Below, piece after piece: positions 1 to 8,407 of a DNA stretch of 64,000 nt (position 1 is its first letter; each line of letters starts with the position of its first letter). The notes beneath the pieces were generated by a model, which searched no databases, had not been told where the DNA came from, and worked only from the letters and a program-made list of their open reading frames with translations. The position numbers were made by a program, and so were the translations under genes. The stretch lies in NCBI RefSeq assembly GCF_900109545.1, contig NZ_FOAP01000001.1, forward strand, positions 62,001-126,000, written 5' to 3'. This DNA comes from Stigmatella aurantiaca (GTDB lineage: Bacteria > Myxococcota > Myxococcia > Myxococcales > Myxococcaceae).

Positions 1-909
1 GTCAAACGCTGGGGCCACGGGTGGCGCTCGTATGTGCCCTGTGGCGTGTACGCGGTGGCCAGCTGGGTGCAGAGCATCCACTACCTGAAGCGGTACGATC
101 TCATCCCCGCCGCCTTCGTGCTGGTGGCGCTGGTGGCGCTGGCGCGGCGGCGCGAGGGGCTGGCCGGGTGGGCGCTCTCGGTGGGGGTGGTGACGAAGCT
201 CTACCCGGTGGTGCTGGTGCCGCTGGCGCTGGCGGTGTGCTGGCGCCGGGGCACCTGGCGGCGGCTGGTGCTGGGGCTGCTCGCCGGGGGGCTGCCGCTG
301 GTGCCGCTGAGCGCCTTCTGGCCGTGGTGGAACTTCGCCTCGTTCCATGTGGAGCGGGGGCTCCAGGTGGAGTCCCTGGGGGCCTCGCTGCTGTGGGCCG
401 CGCACCGGCTGGGCTTCGCCCCGGGGGTGGCGTGGGTCCATGCACCGGCGGCCTACGAGCTGCACGGGGCCGCCGCCGAAGCGGTGAAGGTGGTCTCCCG
501 GTGGGTCTGGGTGGCCGGCTCGCTGGCCGCCGCGGCGGTGGGGCTCGCGGCGGTGCGCCGGCGCCTCCCCGAGCGCACGGAGGACTGGGCGCGGCTGGCC
601 CTGGGGCCGCTCATCGCCTTCGTGGCGCTCAACCCCGTGCTCAGCCCGCAGTACCTCGTCTGGCTGGTGGGCGCCGCGGGGCTCGCGCTGCTGTCCGGCT
701 CGCGGTGGGCTCCGGCGACGCTCTTCGTGACGGTGCTGCTCACCCGGGCCCTCTTCTCGGGCAACGGCAACTACGGCAAGGGGCTCACCGGGCCGTACAC
801 GGTGCTGCTGCTCACGCGCAACGGCCTGCTGGTGGCCGTGGGCATCGCGCTGGTGTGGGAGGTGTGGCGGACGCGGGAGGCCCGGCCCGAGGGGGCGCTC
901 AGCCGCTAG
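1..909 (+). CDS. Polytopic GT87/DUF2029-type glycosyltransferase-like membrane protein (5' truncated)
   Basis: The reading frame is open from the first base, so the true start lies upstream; 302 residues are visible. There are at least six hydrophobic membrane segments separated by short basic or aromatic loops. The stretch YDLIPAAF, followed by a hydrophobic helix and then VTKLYPVVLVPLAL, resembles polyprenol-phosphate-dependent GT87 mannosyltransferases, as does the later NPVLSPQYLVWL loop. The catalytic Asp-rich N-terminal loop of that family would be outside the window, so activity cannot be judged. The last 11 bases overlap the 3' end of the convergent STAS-like gene. Family assignment is by pattern only. 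Confidence 0.6.
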   Translation, partial: VKRWGHGWRSYVPCGVYAVASWVQSIHYLKRYDLIPAAFVLVALVALARRREGLAGWALSVGVVTKLYPVVLVPLALAVCWRRGTWRRLVLGLLAGGLPLVPLSAFWPWWNFASFHVERGLQVESLGASLLWAAHRLGFAPGVAWVHAPAAYELHGAAAEAVKVVSRWVWVAGSLAAAAVGLAAVRRRLPERTEDWARLALGPLIAFVALNPVLSPQYLVWLVGAAGLALLSGSRWAPATLFVTVLLTRALFSGNGNYGKGLTGPYTVLLLTRNGLLVAVGIALVWEVWRTREARPEGALSR

Positions 910-1300
910 GGGGCAGGGCCCGCTGCTGGGAGATCCACTCCCGGGCTTCCTGCTCGGTCTCCACGAAGACGGTGCTCACGGTCGTGCGGCTCATGAGCAC
1001 GTAGGCCCGGTTGAGCATGTTGAAGAGCGTTCGCATGGAGAAGCTGGCGCCGAAGAACACCATGGCCTTGTACGGCACGTGGGTGGGGGCATGGCCCAGC
1101 CGCTTGCGTGTCTCCGGCGACAAGCCCGTGCCCAGGCGGAGGTCCCCCAGCAGGTAGAGGAGGCCGTGGCGGGCATGGAGCTCCTCCACGAAGTCATGCA
1201 TCCCCTGTTGATCCTTCGGCTCGATGTCGCCCCGGAAGACGAACCTCACGATGTCCGGTGCCTCGAACGCGATCGTATGCTGGCCGAATTGCCGTTCCAT
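899..1300 (-). CDS. SpoIIAA/STAS-like small protein, last gene of the stressosome-like operon
   Basis: This 133-residue protein starts at an ATG preceded by AAGGAGC at good spacing. It has no signal peptide or membrane segment. The predicted alternating beta/alpha layout (N-terminal strand with VRFVFRGDIEP, helix with HDFVEELHARHG, strand LLYLLGDLRLG) fits the SpoIIAA-like/STAS fold seen in many myxobacterial proteins. The position 17 bases after rsbR, as last gene of a partner-switching operon, suggests an extra STAS target or sensor. No Ser/Thr-bearing DxS motif equivalent to RsbS/RsbV was recognised, so it may not be a phosphoacceptor. The family call is tentative. Confidence 0.6.
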   Translation of the reverse strand: MERQFGQHTIAFEAPDIVRFVFRGDIEPKDQQGMHDFVEELHARHGLLYLLGDLRLGTGLSPETRKRLGHAPTHVPYKAMVFFGASFSMRTLFNMLNRAYVLMSRTTVSTVFVETEQEAREWISQQRALPPSG

Positions 1301-1317
1301 GAAGGGCTCCTTGCGCG

Positions 1318-2007
1318 TCACCGGGGGGCGGGCGCCGTGCCCAGGCGCTTGCGCAGGTAGAGGAAGCACGCGCGCAGGCCTTCCTTGAGGCTGCCGAGTG
1401 TCTGGACGTCCCGCAGGTCCACGCCAATCTGCACCAGCGTCTGGGCAATCATCGGGCTGATGCCCGTCACCACACAGTGGGCACCGAGCAGCCGCGCGGC
1501 CTTCACCATCTTGATGAAGTGGTTGGCCGTCATGGTGTCCACCACCTCCACGCCGGTGATGTCGATGATGACGCAGCGGGCCTTGTCCTGGACGATGCGG
1601 TGCAGCAGCCGCTCGGTCATCTCCACCGAGCGCTGCGTGTCCACCACGCCGACGATGGGCAGCGTGAGGATGTCCTCCCACAGCTCGATGATGGGGGTGG
1701 ACAAGTCTTGGATGGCCATGCGCTGCTGCTCGATGGTGGTGAGCTTCTCCTCCAGCTCCCGGTTGCTGGCGGCCAGGCGCGCCAGGGTCTCGTCGTTCTC
1801 CTGGCGCGTGCTGGCCAGCTCGCGCGCGAAGATGTTGAGCGTCTCCTCCAGGACGGCGAACTCATCCTGCGTGTCGATGGGCAGCGTGGTGAACTGGGGC
1901 TCGAGGCGCCCCACGGCAATCATCGACAGCACGTCGATGATGCGGCCGATGCGCTCGGGGCTGATGGTGAGGGGCTTGTCCAGGGGGAGCAGCGGAGGGT
2001 GGGCCAT
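1318..2007 (-). CDS. rsbR: RsbR-type stressosome scaffold/co-antagonist with C-terminal STAS domain
   Basis: 229 residues. Residues 15-60 look like a HAMP-type linker, 60-105 form a coiled coil (RQENDETLARLAASNRELEE), and 106-220 are a STAS domain very close to the RsbR C-terminus (PIIELWEDILTLPIVG, then VIIDITGVEVVDTMTANHFI). T158 of the VVDT motif sits where RsbR/RsbS paralogues are phosphorylated by RsbT, and ISPMIAQTLVQIGVDL (T190) is also typical. The N-terminal globin-like sensor of Bacillus RsbR is absent, so this is a minimal form whose input domain, if any, is the HAMP-like segment. It is in one operon with rsbS, a PP2C phosphatase and RsbT-type kinases. Confidence 0.88.
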   Translation of the reverse strand: MAHPPLLPLDKPLTISPERIGRIIDVLSMIAVGRLEPQFTTLPIDTQDEFAVLEETLNIFARELASTRQENDETLARLAASNRELEEKLTTIEQQRMAIQDLSTPIIELWEDILTLPIVGVVDTQRSVEMTERLLHRIVQDKARCVIIDITGVEVVDTMTANHFIKMVKAARLLGAHCVVTGISPMIAQTLVQIGVDLRDVQTLGSLKEGLRACFLYLRKRLGTAPAPR

Positions 2008-2015
2008 CGGTGCGC

Positions 2016-2513
2016 TCAGGGAAGGGGCTTGGACGGAAGGGCAGGGGGCAGGCCGAGCATCTCGTCCGCCAGCCGTTGAATGGCCTCGCGCTCGGGGTTG
2101 TGGGCGGCCGGGCCGGCAATCTGGACGCCCAGCAGGCTGAGCCCCTCCTCGAGGCCCAGCGCCGTCTCCACGCCTTCGAGCTGGATGCCCATGCTCTGCA
2201 GCGTCAGGGCCACGTCGGCGCCCATGCCGGAGAGCACCGTGTGCGTGCCCATGAGGCGGGCCGCGTTGGACAGCCGGGCCAGCACCGCGCACAGGTGGCT
2301 GTCCACCAGCCACAGGCCGGAGATGTCCACCACCAGGCCCCGGGCCCCGGTGCGCTGGAGGGTGCGCAGCACGTCCGAGCAGAGCTGCGCCGCCTGGGCA
2401 TCGGTGATGTCCCCTTGCAGGGGGACGATGAGCTGGCCCCACAGGGGGATGATGGGAATGCGTGACATCTCGGGCCGGGGCCGCGAGGCCGTCTTCTCGT
2501 CCGTGAAGCTCAT
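2016..2513 (-). CDS. rsbS: RsbS-type STAS-domain stressosome protein
   Basis: 165 residues. A single STAS domain spans about residues 16-125, starting with the RsbS-like IPIIPLWGQLIVPLQGDI. The phosphoacceptor motif DISGLWLVDS puts Ser at position 72, where RsbS is phosphorylated by RsbT. The C-terminal 40 residues are an extra tail. The ATG overlaps the stop of the upstream phosphatase gene (ATGA), indicating translational coupling; Met16 is an alternative start that would give the usual RsbS length. RsbS with RsbR forms the stressosome core that holds RsbT; here the kinase and phosphatase are encoded just upstream. Confidence 0.88.
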   Translation of the reverse strand: MSFTDEKTASRPRPEMSRIPIIPLWGQLIVPLQGDITDAQAAQLCSDVLRTLQRTGARGLVVDISGLWLVDSHLCAVLARLSNAARLMGTHTVLSGMGADVALTLQSMGIQLEGVETALGLEEGLSLLGVQIAGPAAHNPEREAIQRLADEMLGLPPALPSKPLP

Positions 2514-3079
2514 TCTCCCTCCACATCCACCACGAGCACCGTCGCATCATCGGTGTGGCGCCCGTATCGCTCCATCAACAAAGCACAGGCGGCCTCAGGA
2601 TCGCGCCCCTGGGTGAGGTGGGCCTCCAGCCGGGAGCTCAATCCGTCGGTGAAGAAGACCAGCCGGTCGTGCGCCGCCAGGAGGGTCTCCAGGGAGTGAA
2701 CCTTCCGGCACGGGTGGCCGAGGATTCCCGGGGTGGGGAACACCGGCACCCGCGTGCCCACGGTGCGCAGGTCCACGTTGCCCACCCCGCCACAGCGCAG
2801 CGTGCGCCCATCGAACAGGGCCACCAGGGCCGCCGCGCCCCGGGTGCCCTTGAGCACCCGGTGCAGCACCTCCACCAGCGCGTCCACGCTGGAGGGCAGG
2901 GGCACGCTTGCCAGGCCCCGGAGGGCCTTGTCCGCCACGTCGGCGGCCACCGGCCCATGCCCCAGCGCGTCGATGACGGCCAGCAGCGTGTGTCCCTGTT
3001 CGCTGCGCACCAGCACCGCGTCGCCGTTGGCCTGCTCCCCCTGACGGGGCCGCGAGCGCCAGGCGGTGGCCAGCTTCAT
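2510..3079 (-). CDS. rsbX: RsbX-type PP2C/SpoIIE-like serine phosphatase
   Basis: 189 residues forming one compact PPM/PP2C phosphatase domain. Metal-binding motifs are visible: GDAVLV near residue 19, the signature DALGHGPVAADVAD (37-50), GGVGN, DRLVFFTDGL and HTDDATVLVVD near the C-terminus. The small size with no sensor domain matches RsbX, which resets stressosomes by dephosphorylating RsbS/RsbR. Start and stop overlap both neighbours by 4 nt (ATGA). Whether RsbX or an RsbU-type activity is meant cannot be settled from sequence alone, but RsbU carries an N-terminal RsbT-binding domain that is missing here. Confidence 0.85.
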   Translation of the reverse strand: MKLATAWRSRPRQGEQANGDAVLVRSEQGHTLLAVIDALGHGPVAADVADKALRGLASVPLPSSVDALVEVLHRVLKGTRGAAALVALFDGRTLRCGGVGNVDLRTVGTRVPVFPTPGILGHPCRKVHSLETLLAAHDRLVFFTDGLSSRLEAHLTQGRDPEAACALLMERYGRHTDDATVLVVDVEGE

Positions 3080-3798
3080 AGGAAGACCTCGAATTCGACC
3101 TGGGTGCCCGTGGGGCCCGTGCGCACCTCGAACCGGTCCGACAGCCGCTTTACTCCGAGCAGCCCCATGCCCAGGCCCGTCTTGCTGCGGTAGGCACCCG
3201 AGAGCACCAGGGCCACATCCGGGATGCCCGGCCCCTGGTCCTGGGCCAGCACGCGCAGCAGGCGGCGGGGCGTGCGCTGGGGGTGAAGCTGAATCGTGCC
3301 CCCTCCGGCGTAGGAGAGCTGGTTGCGCACCAGCTCACTCACCGCCGTGGCCACCTTCTGGCACTCGAAGCCCTTGCCGCCCAGCTCCTCGCAGAGCGAG
3401 CGCGCGGTGAAGCGCGCGGTGGTGGCGTCCGCCTCGGTGCGGATGGTGAGCACCGTGGTCCGGGCCATCATCGGCATGCCCAGGTGCGGCGAGGGAGACG
3501 GAGGGGGTGGGGGGGCAGGGGTGGGCAGGCTCGCGGGGCGCGGCGGCAGCCCCCGCAGGGGTGCGTTCAGCAGCTCCTTGAGCTCCAGGGAGAGCCGGGG
3601 GCGCTGCGCCGGGTGCATGAAGTGCCGGGTGGCAGGCTCCAACGCGTCGATGAGGCACGGCAACGACCCCACGGACAGCTCCTGGGCCGGCAGCTTCAAG
3701 GACTCCAGCGTGCCGCGAAGCACCAGCCGGGCCGCGGTCTCCGGCATGAAGCCCCGCAGGACATACAGCAGCCGGGAGTGAAGCTCGTCCGGACTCAC
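3076..3798 (-). CDS. rsbT: RsbT-type serine kinase with an extra N-terminal domain
   Basis: 240 residues, starting at a GTG that overlaps the upstream stop (GTGA). Residues 1-85 are a helical domain of unknown family, 86-106 a proline-rich linker (PTPAPPPPPSPSP), and 112-240 a GHKL-type ATPase/kinase domain. ATP-binding motifs are intact: N-box SELVRNQLSYAGGG, G1 box DQGPGI, and SKTGLGMGLLGVKRLSDRF, the last almost identical in style to RsbT. Classical RsbT is only about 133 residues, so the N-terminal extension is unusual and could be a sensory or docking domain. Expected substrates are RsbS Ser72 and RsbR Thr158 of the same operon. Confidence 0.85.
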   Translation of the reverse strand: MSPDELHSRLLYVLRGFMPETAARLVLRGTLESLKLPAQELSVGSLPCLIDALEPATRHFMHPAQRPRLSLELKELLNAPLRGLPPRPASLPTPAPPPPPSPSPHLGMPMMARTTVLTIRTEADATTARFTARSLCEELGGKGFECQKVATAVSELVRNQLSYAGGGTIQLHPQRTPRRLLRVLAQDQGPGIPDVALVLSGAYRSKTGLGMGLLGVKRLSDRFEVRTGPTGTQVEFEVFL

Positions 3799-4325
3799 CA
3801 CCTGTCCTTCCGGGGGAGGGCCTGGCGCCGCTTGCGGGCCACGACCTCGAGCCCACCTCCCTCGCGGTTGTGGACGTGCACGGCATCCGTCAGGCGTTGG
3901 ATCGCCGGGCCGCCCTCGCCCAGGCTCTCGCCCGGCAGCGGCCCGGGCCGCCCCTGCCGGCCCGCGAAGAGTTGCTCGGGATGGTGCATCCCCGGCCCCC
4001 GGTCCTGCGCGCGGATGACCAGCCAGTCGGCCTCCAGCCACAGCTCCACGGTGCCGCCGCTGCCCGCGTGGCGCACCAGGTTGCTGGCCAGCTCGCTCAC
4101 GACGAGGGCCACCTCCGCGCTGGCCACCGTGGCCAGGCCCGCGCCCCGGGCGAAGTGGCGTCCCATCGCGGCCGCGACCGCCGTGTCCGACTTGAGCCGG
4201 ATGGGGACACACAGCCGGGCCGGGTGTGTGGGGATGAGCAGGGAATGGGTCGACAAATCGCGGGCCGTTTCGAAATTTATTGTAGCAAGGATGTATCTCC
4301 GGAGGCACCGGCAAATGCTCCTCAT
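3795..4325 (-). CDS. Second RsbT/RsbW-like GHKL serine kinase, first gene of the stressosome operon
   Basis: 176 residues as drawn. The GHKL core begins near LCVPIRLKSDTAVAA and has the N-box ELASNLVRHAGSGG and the G1 box DRGPGM. The G2 region is degenerate (GEGGPAIQRL instead of GLGLPG). It resembles RsbT more than anti-sigma RsbW, but no sigma gene is adjacent. The start is uncertain: the ATG at 4325 has GGAGG only 2 nt upstream. The N-terminal 25 codons are AT-rich and contain TACAAT on the coding strand, so a promoter may lie inside them, with a TTG start at residue L28 possible. It ends in a GTGA overlap with the next kinase gene. Confidence 0.75.
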   Translation of the reverse strand: MRSICRCLRRYILATINFETARDLSTHSLLIPTHPARLCVPIRLKSDTAVAAAMGRHFARGAGLATVASAEVALVVSELASNLVRHAGSGGTVELWLEADWLVIRAQDRGPGMHHPEQLFAGRQGRPGPLPGESLGEGGPAIQRLTDAVHVHNREGGGLEVVARKRRQALPRKDRW

Positions 4326-4531
4326 TTCCTCCGAGGAGCGGGCCCTTGGCGCCTCCCTGCCCAGGCAGAATCATGAATTCAATGTGTTGCGTTGTTTCAC
4401 CGGGGCTCCCGGCCAGGCATGGATGTGATTGCCAAAAGGGTACAGGGAAACGAGCCCCCGGCCGTGTGAAGGCGCTCACAGCGTGTGCGGATCTTCTTGG
4501 GGTAAAGAGGTGATGAAACAGGAGTGACCCC

Positions 4532-5845
4532 TTGCGTCATACATTTCAGGTGCTGGTGCTGTTGCTGCTCGGGATGCTCCCCGCCTGTAGCGGTTGCCGC
4601 CCGACGGATGCCGAGCGTGCCGCGCGGGAGCGGGCGGAGATCGAAGAGCGGATCCGGGACTCCACCGCGCTGGTGCCCTATCGCGCGCTCAAGCTGACGG
4701 TGCGGGCGCAGGGCACGGGCCGCGAGCCGGAGGCCGTCACGGCTCTCTGGGGGATGGTCCAGGAGACGGCGGCCCTGCCCGAGAAGGCCGCCACGGTGGA
4801 GGAGGCCCAGCGCATGGCGGCGGTCTACCTGCGGCTGGCCGTGGCCTTCTACCGGGCGAAGCAGACGCTCCGGGAGCACGACGAGGACGACTTCCCCGTG
4901 TTCCTGGAACATGCGCGGCGGGCAGGGAGCGGGTGGGGAGCGCTGTCCGTGCCCGGCTACGACGCGGGCATGGAGCACCTGTTCGTGGGAATCGCGGTGA
5001 CGGCGATGGAGACGCTCGATCAGAAGAACACCTTTCCCCTGTCCGAGCCGGCGCTCTACGAGTTCTCACGCGCGGTGCCGCGCCCGGAGTGGCCCGGCGC
5101 CCTGCGGGCCGTCTCGCGGGGGGGCCGGGGCCTGACGTTCCTGAACGCGGGCTACCACTATGCCGCCGAGGAGGAGCTCACCGCGTACCTGGCGGAGGTG
5201 GAGCGGCTTCCCGCCACGTTGCCTCCCCTGGGGAACCTGAGCCAGGAGACCGCGCAGCTCGCGCGCGACCTGCTGGAGTCGCGCGAGTTCCTGCGGGCCA
5301 CGGGGTACTTCCTGCGGGCCTGGAACCGGATGCAACTGAAGCGCGAGGAGCCCGCCGCGGACGACGTGGACGAGGCGCTGCAATCGCTGGCGCGGCTGGG
5401 CATCGAGAACGAGCTGACGTGGTGGGCCATGGCCTTCGTGCACCTGCAGCGCGAGCGCCATGCGGAGGCGGCGGAGAGCCTCGACCGGCTGGCGAGCAGC
5501 CCCTATGTGGACGAGGCCACGCGCGCGGAGCTCCAGGCCGGCGCGCAGTCGCTGCGCACGCACGGCAAGCGCATTCCCCTGTTTCAGAAGGAGCGGGCGG
5601 TGATTCCCCTGGCGCGCGCGTTGGTGGCCCGGGCCGGAGGGGTGGACACGCTCCTCACCAGCGTGCTGGGCGAGGAGCGGGCCCTGCAAATGCTCGCGCC
5701 GTTCGCGTGGCTGGAGCGGATGCAGCAGGGGCTCGAGGCGGTGAAGCCCGAGGAGGTGGTGCGCGAGGCGGGCTCCCAGGGGTGGGATGCGCTGAAGGGG
5801 CGGCTCGGCGGAGGGGCGCCCTCCGCGAGCCCGGCCGCCCCGTAA
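4532..5845 (+). CDS. Lipoprotein of unknown function, alpha-helical
   Basis: 437 residues, TTG start with GGAG 7 nt upstream. The signal sequence ends in the lipobox GMLPAC, with the lipidated Cys at 19. The mature protein is almost entirely helical and rich in Ala, Glu and Arg, with a TPR-like stretch around residues 230-330 (ARDLLESREFLRATGYFLRA, then a YVDEATRAELQAG segment). No enzyme motif was recognised. It is read toward the Glt/Nfs-like operon and the two stops are one base apart. It could be an accessory of that system, but this is only proximity. Its promoter must lie in the 206 bases shared with the divergent stressosome operon. Confidence 0.7.
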   Translation: MRHTFQVLVLLLLGMLPACSGCRPTDAERAARERAEIEERIRDSTALVPYRALKLTVRAQGTGREPEAVTALWGMVQETAALPEKAATVEEAQRMAAVYLRLAVAFYRAKQTLREHDEDDFPVFLEHARRAGSGWGALSVPGYDAGMEHLFVGIAVTAMETLDQKNTFPLSEPALYEFSRAVPRPEWPGALRAVSRGGRGLTFLNAGYHYAAEEELTAYLAEVERLPATLPPLGNLSQETAQLARDLLESREFLRATGYFLRAWNRMQLKREEPAADDVDEALQSLARLGIENELTWWAMAFVHLQRERHAEAAESLDRLASSPYVDEATRAELQAGAQSLRTHGKRIPLFQKERAVIPLARALVARAGGVDTLLTSVLGEERALQMLAPFAWLERMQQGLEAVKPEEVVREAGSQGWDALKGRLGGGAPSASPAAP

Positions 5846-5846
5846 C

Positions 5847-7775
5847 TCAGGGCGCGGGGGCCGAGGCCGCGGCGCTGCTGCCCAGCCGCTGGAGGGCGGC
5901 CTGCGCATCGGCGTGGTTCGACTGGAGCTCCACGGCCCGGCCGTACGCCTTGCGGGCCTCGTCGAGCCTCCCCGCGGCCTCCAGGAGCTGGCCGAGGGCG
6001 TTGTGCGGCTCGGCGGCGTTCGGGTCCGCCTCGGCCGCGGCCCGGAAGGACTTCTCCGACTGTTTCGTCTTGCCCTGGGCGTAGAGGGTCTGGCCCAGGT
6101 AGAGCAGGCCCAGCGGGTGCCGGGGCTCCGTGGCCACCACGTCTCCCAGCACGCGCGCCGCCTGGGTCTTGTCGCCTCCGCGCAGGTAGAGCTGGCCCAG
6201 CTCCGCGCGCGCGTCGAGCTGCGCCGGGTCCCTCTCGGCCACCGGCTCCAGCAGCGCCAGGGCCTTGTCCGGCCGCTGGAGGCGCGAGTGCATGATGCCC
6301 AGCCGCGCCAGGGCCGCCGTGTCCGCCTCCTCGCCGTCGCGGGGCTGCAGGAGCTGCTCCACCTCCGCGTAGCGCCCCATGGCCAGGTACAGGTCCGCCA
6401 GCCCTAGCTTCGCCGCGCGGTGGCCCGCCTCCTCCTTCAACAGCGCCTCGTAGAGGGGCTGGGCCTTGGCGCTCACGCGCTTGAGCGCATAGGCGTCCGC
6501 GAGCGCCAGGCGCGCCTCGGGGGTGGGGGACAGCGCCACGCTCTGCTCGTACTGGGCGAGGGCGCCGTCCAGGTCGCCCCGGGCCTTCAGCGCATCCCCG
6601 TAGGCCGCGCGCGCGCCCACGTCCTTGGGGAACTCCTCCACGGCCGTCTTCAGCGCGGCCACCGCGTCGTCCACGCGGCCCTTGGCGAGGTAGGCCCGGG
6701 CCAGGCCCTGGTGCGCCTCCGTCGTCTTCTGCCCGTCCTCCCCGCTGGCCGCGAGCGCCTTCTGGAAGGCCTCGATGGCCCGGTCCTTCTTGCCCTGGAG
6801 GAGGTAGAGGTGGCCGAGCTGGGTGTACGGCCCGCTGGAGCGGCGCGGCTCCAGGAGCAGCGCCTTCTCGAAGGACTTGGTGGCCCGGGCGTTGTCCCCG
6901 AGCCGGAAGTAGGCGAGCCCCAGGTTGAAGTGCGCCTCCGCGTACTTCGGGTCCGCGGCGATGGCCTTCTTGAAGGCCTCCACCGCCAGGGCGTGCTGGC
7001 CCAGCTCGTCGTGCGCCACGCCCAGGTTGTTGTGCGCCGGCGCGTGGCGGGGCTGAAGCTCCAGGGCCTTGCGGTAGTCGCCCATGGCGCCCGCCAGGTC
7101 GTTCTCCCGCATGCGCAGCACGCCCAGGTTGTAGCGCGCCTCCGCGTCCGAGGGGGCCCGCTCGGTGGCGGCGGCCAGCGCCTCCTTGGCCTCCGCCAGG
7201 CGGCCCTTCTCGGCCAGGGCCTTGCCCAGGTTCACCCGGGCCACGGTGAGGCCTTCGTCCAGCTTGAGCGCCTCCCGGTAGGCCTCGATGGCGTCGTCCG
7301 CCCGGGCGGCGCGCTGGAGCGTCTCCCCCAGGTTGAAGCGCAGCTCGGCGTCGGTTGGGGCCAGCTCACAGGCCACCGAGTACTGGGTGATGGCCACGTC
7401 CGTCTCGTCCAGCACCCGCGCCAGCAGGCCGCGCTCGGCGCGCAGCGTGGGCTCCTCGGGCGAGGCCGCGATGGCGCTGTCCAGCAGCGCGCGCGCCTTC
7501 TCCGTGTCCCCGGACAGCCGCAGCGCCCGGGCCAGCGCCAGCCGCGCGGGCACCACCTCGGGCATCTGCTCCGAGAGCTTCGTCAGGGGCACCACCGCCC
7601 GCTTGGGCTGTCCTTGCGCGAGGAAGGCCGTGCCCAGCTTGTAGAGGGCCTCCGCCTCGGGCGGCAGCGCGGGGGCCTCCTCGGCCACGGCCGGCGCCGG
7701 GGCCGGAGGGGCCGGGGCGGGGGGCGCGGCGGTCAGCAACTGGAGAACGAGGACACCGGTTCGAGTCATCATCAC
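5847..7775 (-). CDS. Periplasmic multi-TPR protein, last gene of the Glt/Nfs-like operon
   Basis: 642 residues. A short signal sequence is followed by a Pro/Ala stretch, then at least 14 tetratricopeptide repeats with the usual A-x-x-x-L-G pattern (for example HAPAHNNLGVAHDELGQH and AEAHFNLGLAYFRLGDN) to the C-terminus. The start codon is GTG overlapping the upstream stop, with two ATG codons directly after as alternatives. It is probably a scaffold binding other members of the cluster in the periplasm. No direct counterpart in the M. xanthus glt or nfs loci is claimed; GltI is a cytoplasmic TPR protein and is far larger. Confidence 0.8.
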   Translation of the reverse strand: MMMTRTGVLVLQLLTAAPPAPAPPAPAPAVAEEAPALPPEAEALYKLGTAFLAQGQPKRAVVPLTKLSEQMPEVVPARLALARALRLSGDTEKARALLDSAIAASPEEPTLRAERGLLARVLDETDVAITQYSVACELAPTDAELRFNLGETLQRAARADDAIEAYREALKLDEGLTVARVNLGKALAEKGRLAEAKEALAAATERAPSDAEARYNLGVLRMRENDLAGAMGDYRKALELQPRHAPAHNNLGVAHDELGQHALAVEAFKKAIAADPKYAEAHFNLGLAYFRLGDNARATKSFEKALLLEPRRSSGPYTQLGHLYLLQGKKDRAIEAFQKALAASGEDGQKTTEAHQGLARAYLAKGRVDDAVAALKTAVEEFPKDVGARAAYGDALKARGDLDGALAQYEQSVALSPTPEARLALADAYALKRVSAKAQPLYEALLKEEAGHRAAKLGLADLYLAMGRYAEVEQLLQPRDGEEADTAALARLGIMHSRLQRPDKALALLEPVAERDPAQLDARAELGQLYLRGGDKTQAARVLGDVVATEPRHPLGLLYLGQTLYAQGKTKQSEKSFRAAAEADPNAAEPHNALGQLLEAAGRLDEARKAYGRAVELQSNHADAQAALQRLGSSAAASAPAP

Positions 7776-8407
7776 AGGTTCTCCACGTAGGGGCTTGCCG
7801 CCGCGTCGAAGGTCTTCTTGGCCAGCGCCGCCTTGCGCGCCTCCCAGGCCTCACGCGCCTGGGTCTCGTCCGAGGTGTCCTTGCCGAGCTCCGCCCGCTC
7901 TTCCTTCACTTCCGCGTCGCACTCGGCCACCTGCTCCTCGAATTCCTTCGGCTCCAGGCGCTCGCTGCCTTCCACCTTGGCTTTGCGGGCCGCCGTCACC
8001 CGCGCCAGCTCGAAGCGCGCGAAGGCGCACCGCAGGGCGAGCTGCTCCACGTCCAGCAGCGCCACGTTCACGTGCTGCTTGGCGCGCAGGTACTTCACGC
8101 GCGCCTCCGCCTCGTCGATGGTGAGCTGGGCGACTTCCTTCGACACGGTGTCCTCGGCCCGGTCCAGCTCCGCCTCGGCGGCCTGGGCCCGGGAGCGGGC
8201 GCGGCGGATGTTGTCGCGCGCGCGGACAATCTCGTTGCCCGCCTCGTCCACGCGGTCGATGGCGAGCGCCAGGTCGTTCTCCGCCTCCAGCAGCTCGATG
8301 CGCGTCTCGTAGGGGAGCTTCTTCACCAGGCCGTCGGGCACGCGCATGCCGTAGCGCGGGCCACACGCGGCGAGCAGGGGGAGGGTGAGCAGGAGGATGC
8401 GCTTCAT
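7772..8407 (-). CDS. Coiled-coil lipoprotein of the Glt/Nfs-like operon
   Basis: 211 residues; the signal peptide ends LPLLAAC (lipid Cys 15). From about residue 40 to 185 the sequence is a charged heptad-rich coiled coil with long runs of Glu, Arg and Ala. There is no catalytic motif. The Gly after the lipidated Cys does not signal inner-membrane retention, so outer-membrane anchoring is likely. ATGA and GTGA overlaps on both sides tie it to its neighbours. By order it falls where the small lipoproteins or accessory genes (NfsE/NfsF, GltE/GltF) sit in the M. xanthus loci, but sequence-level homology could not be tested. Confidence 0.75.
   Translation of the reverse strand: MKRILLLTLPLLAACGPRYGMRVPDGLVKKLPYETRIELLEAENDLALAIDRVDEAGNEIVRARDNIRRARSRAQAAEAELDRAEDTVSKEVAQLTIDEAEARVKYLRAKQHVNVALLDVEQLALRCAFARFELARVTAARKAKVEGSERLEPKEFEEQVAECDAEVKEERAELGKDTSDETQAREAWEARKAALAKKTFDAAASPYVENL

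Noticed and set aside
3795..4325. Calling this kinase an anti-sigma factor RsbW with a nearby sigma factor
   Set aside because: No sigma gene or RsbV-type antagonist is present in the operon and the domain start looks more like RsbT; only a GHKL kinase is supported.
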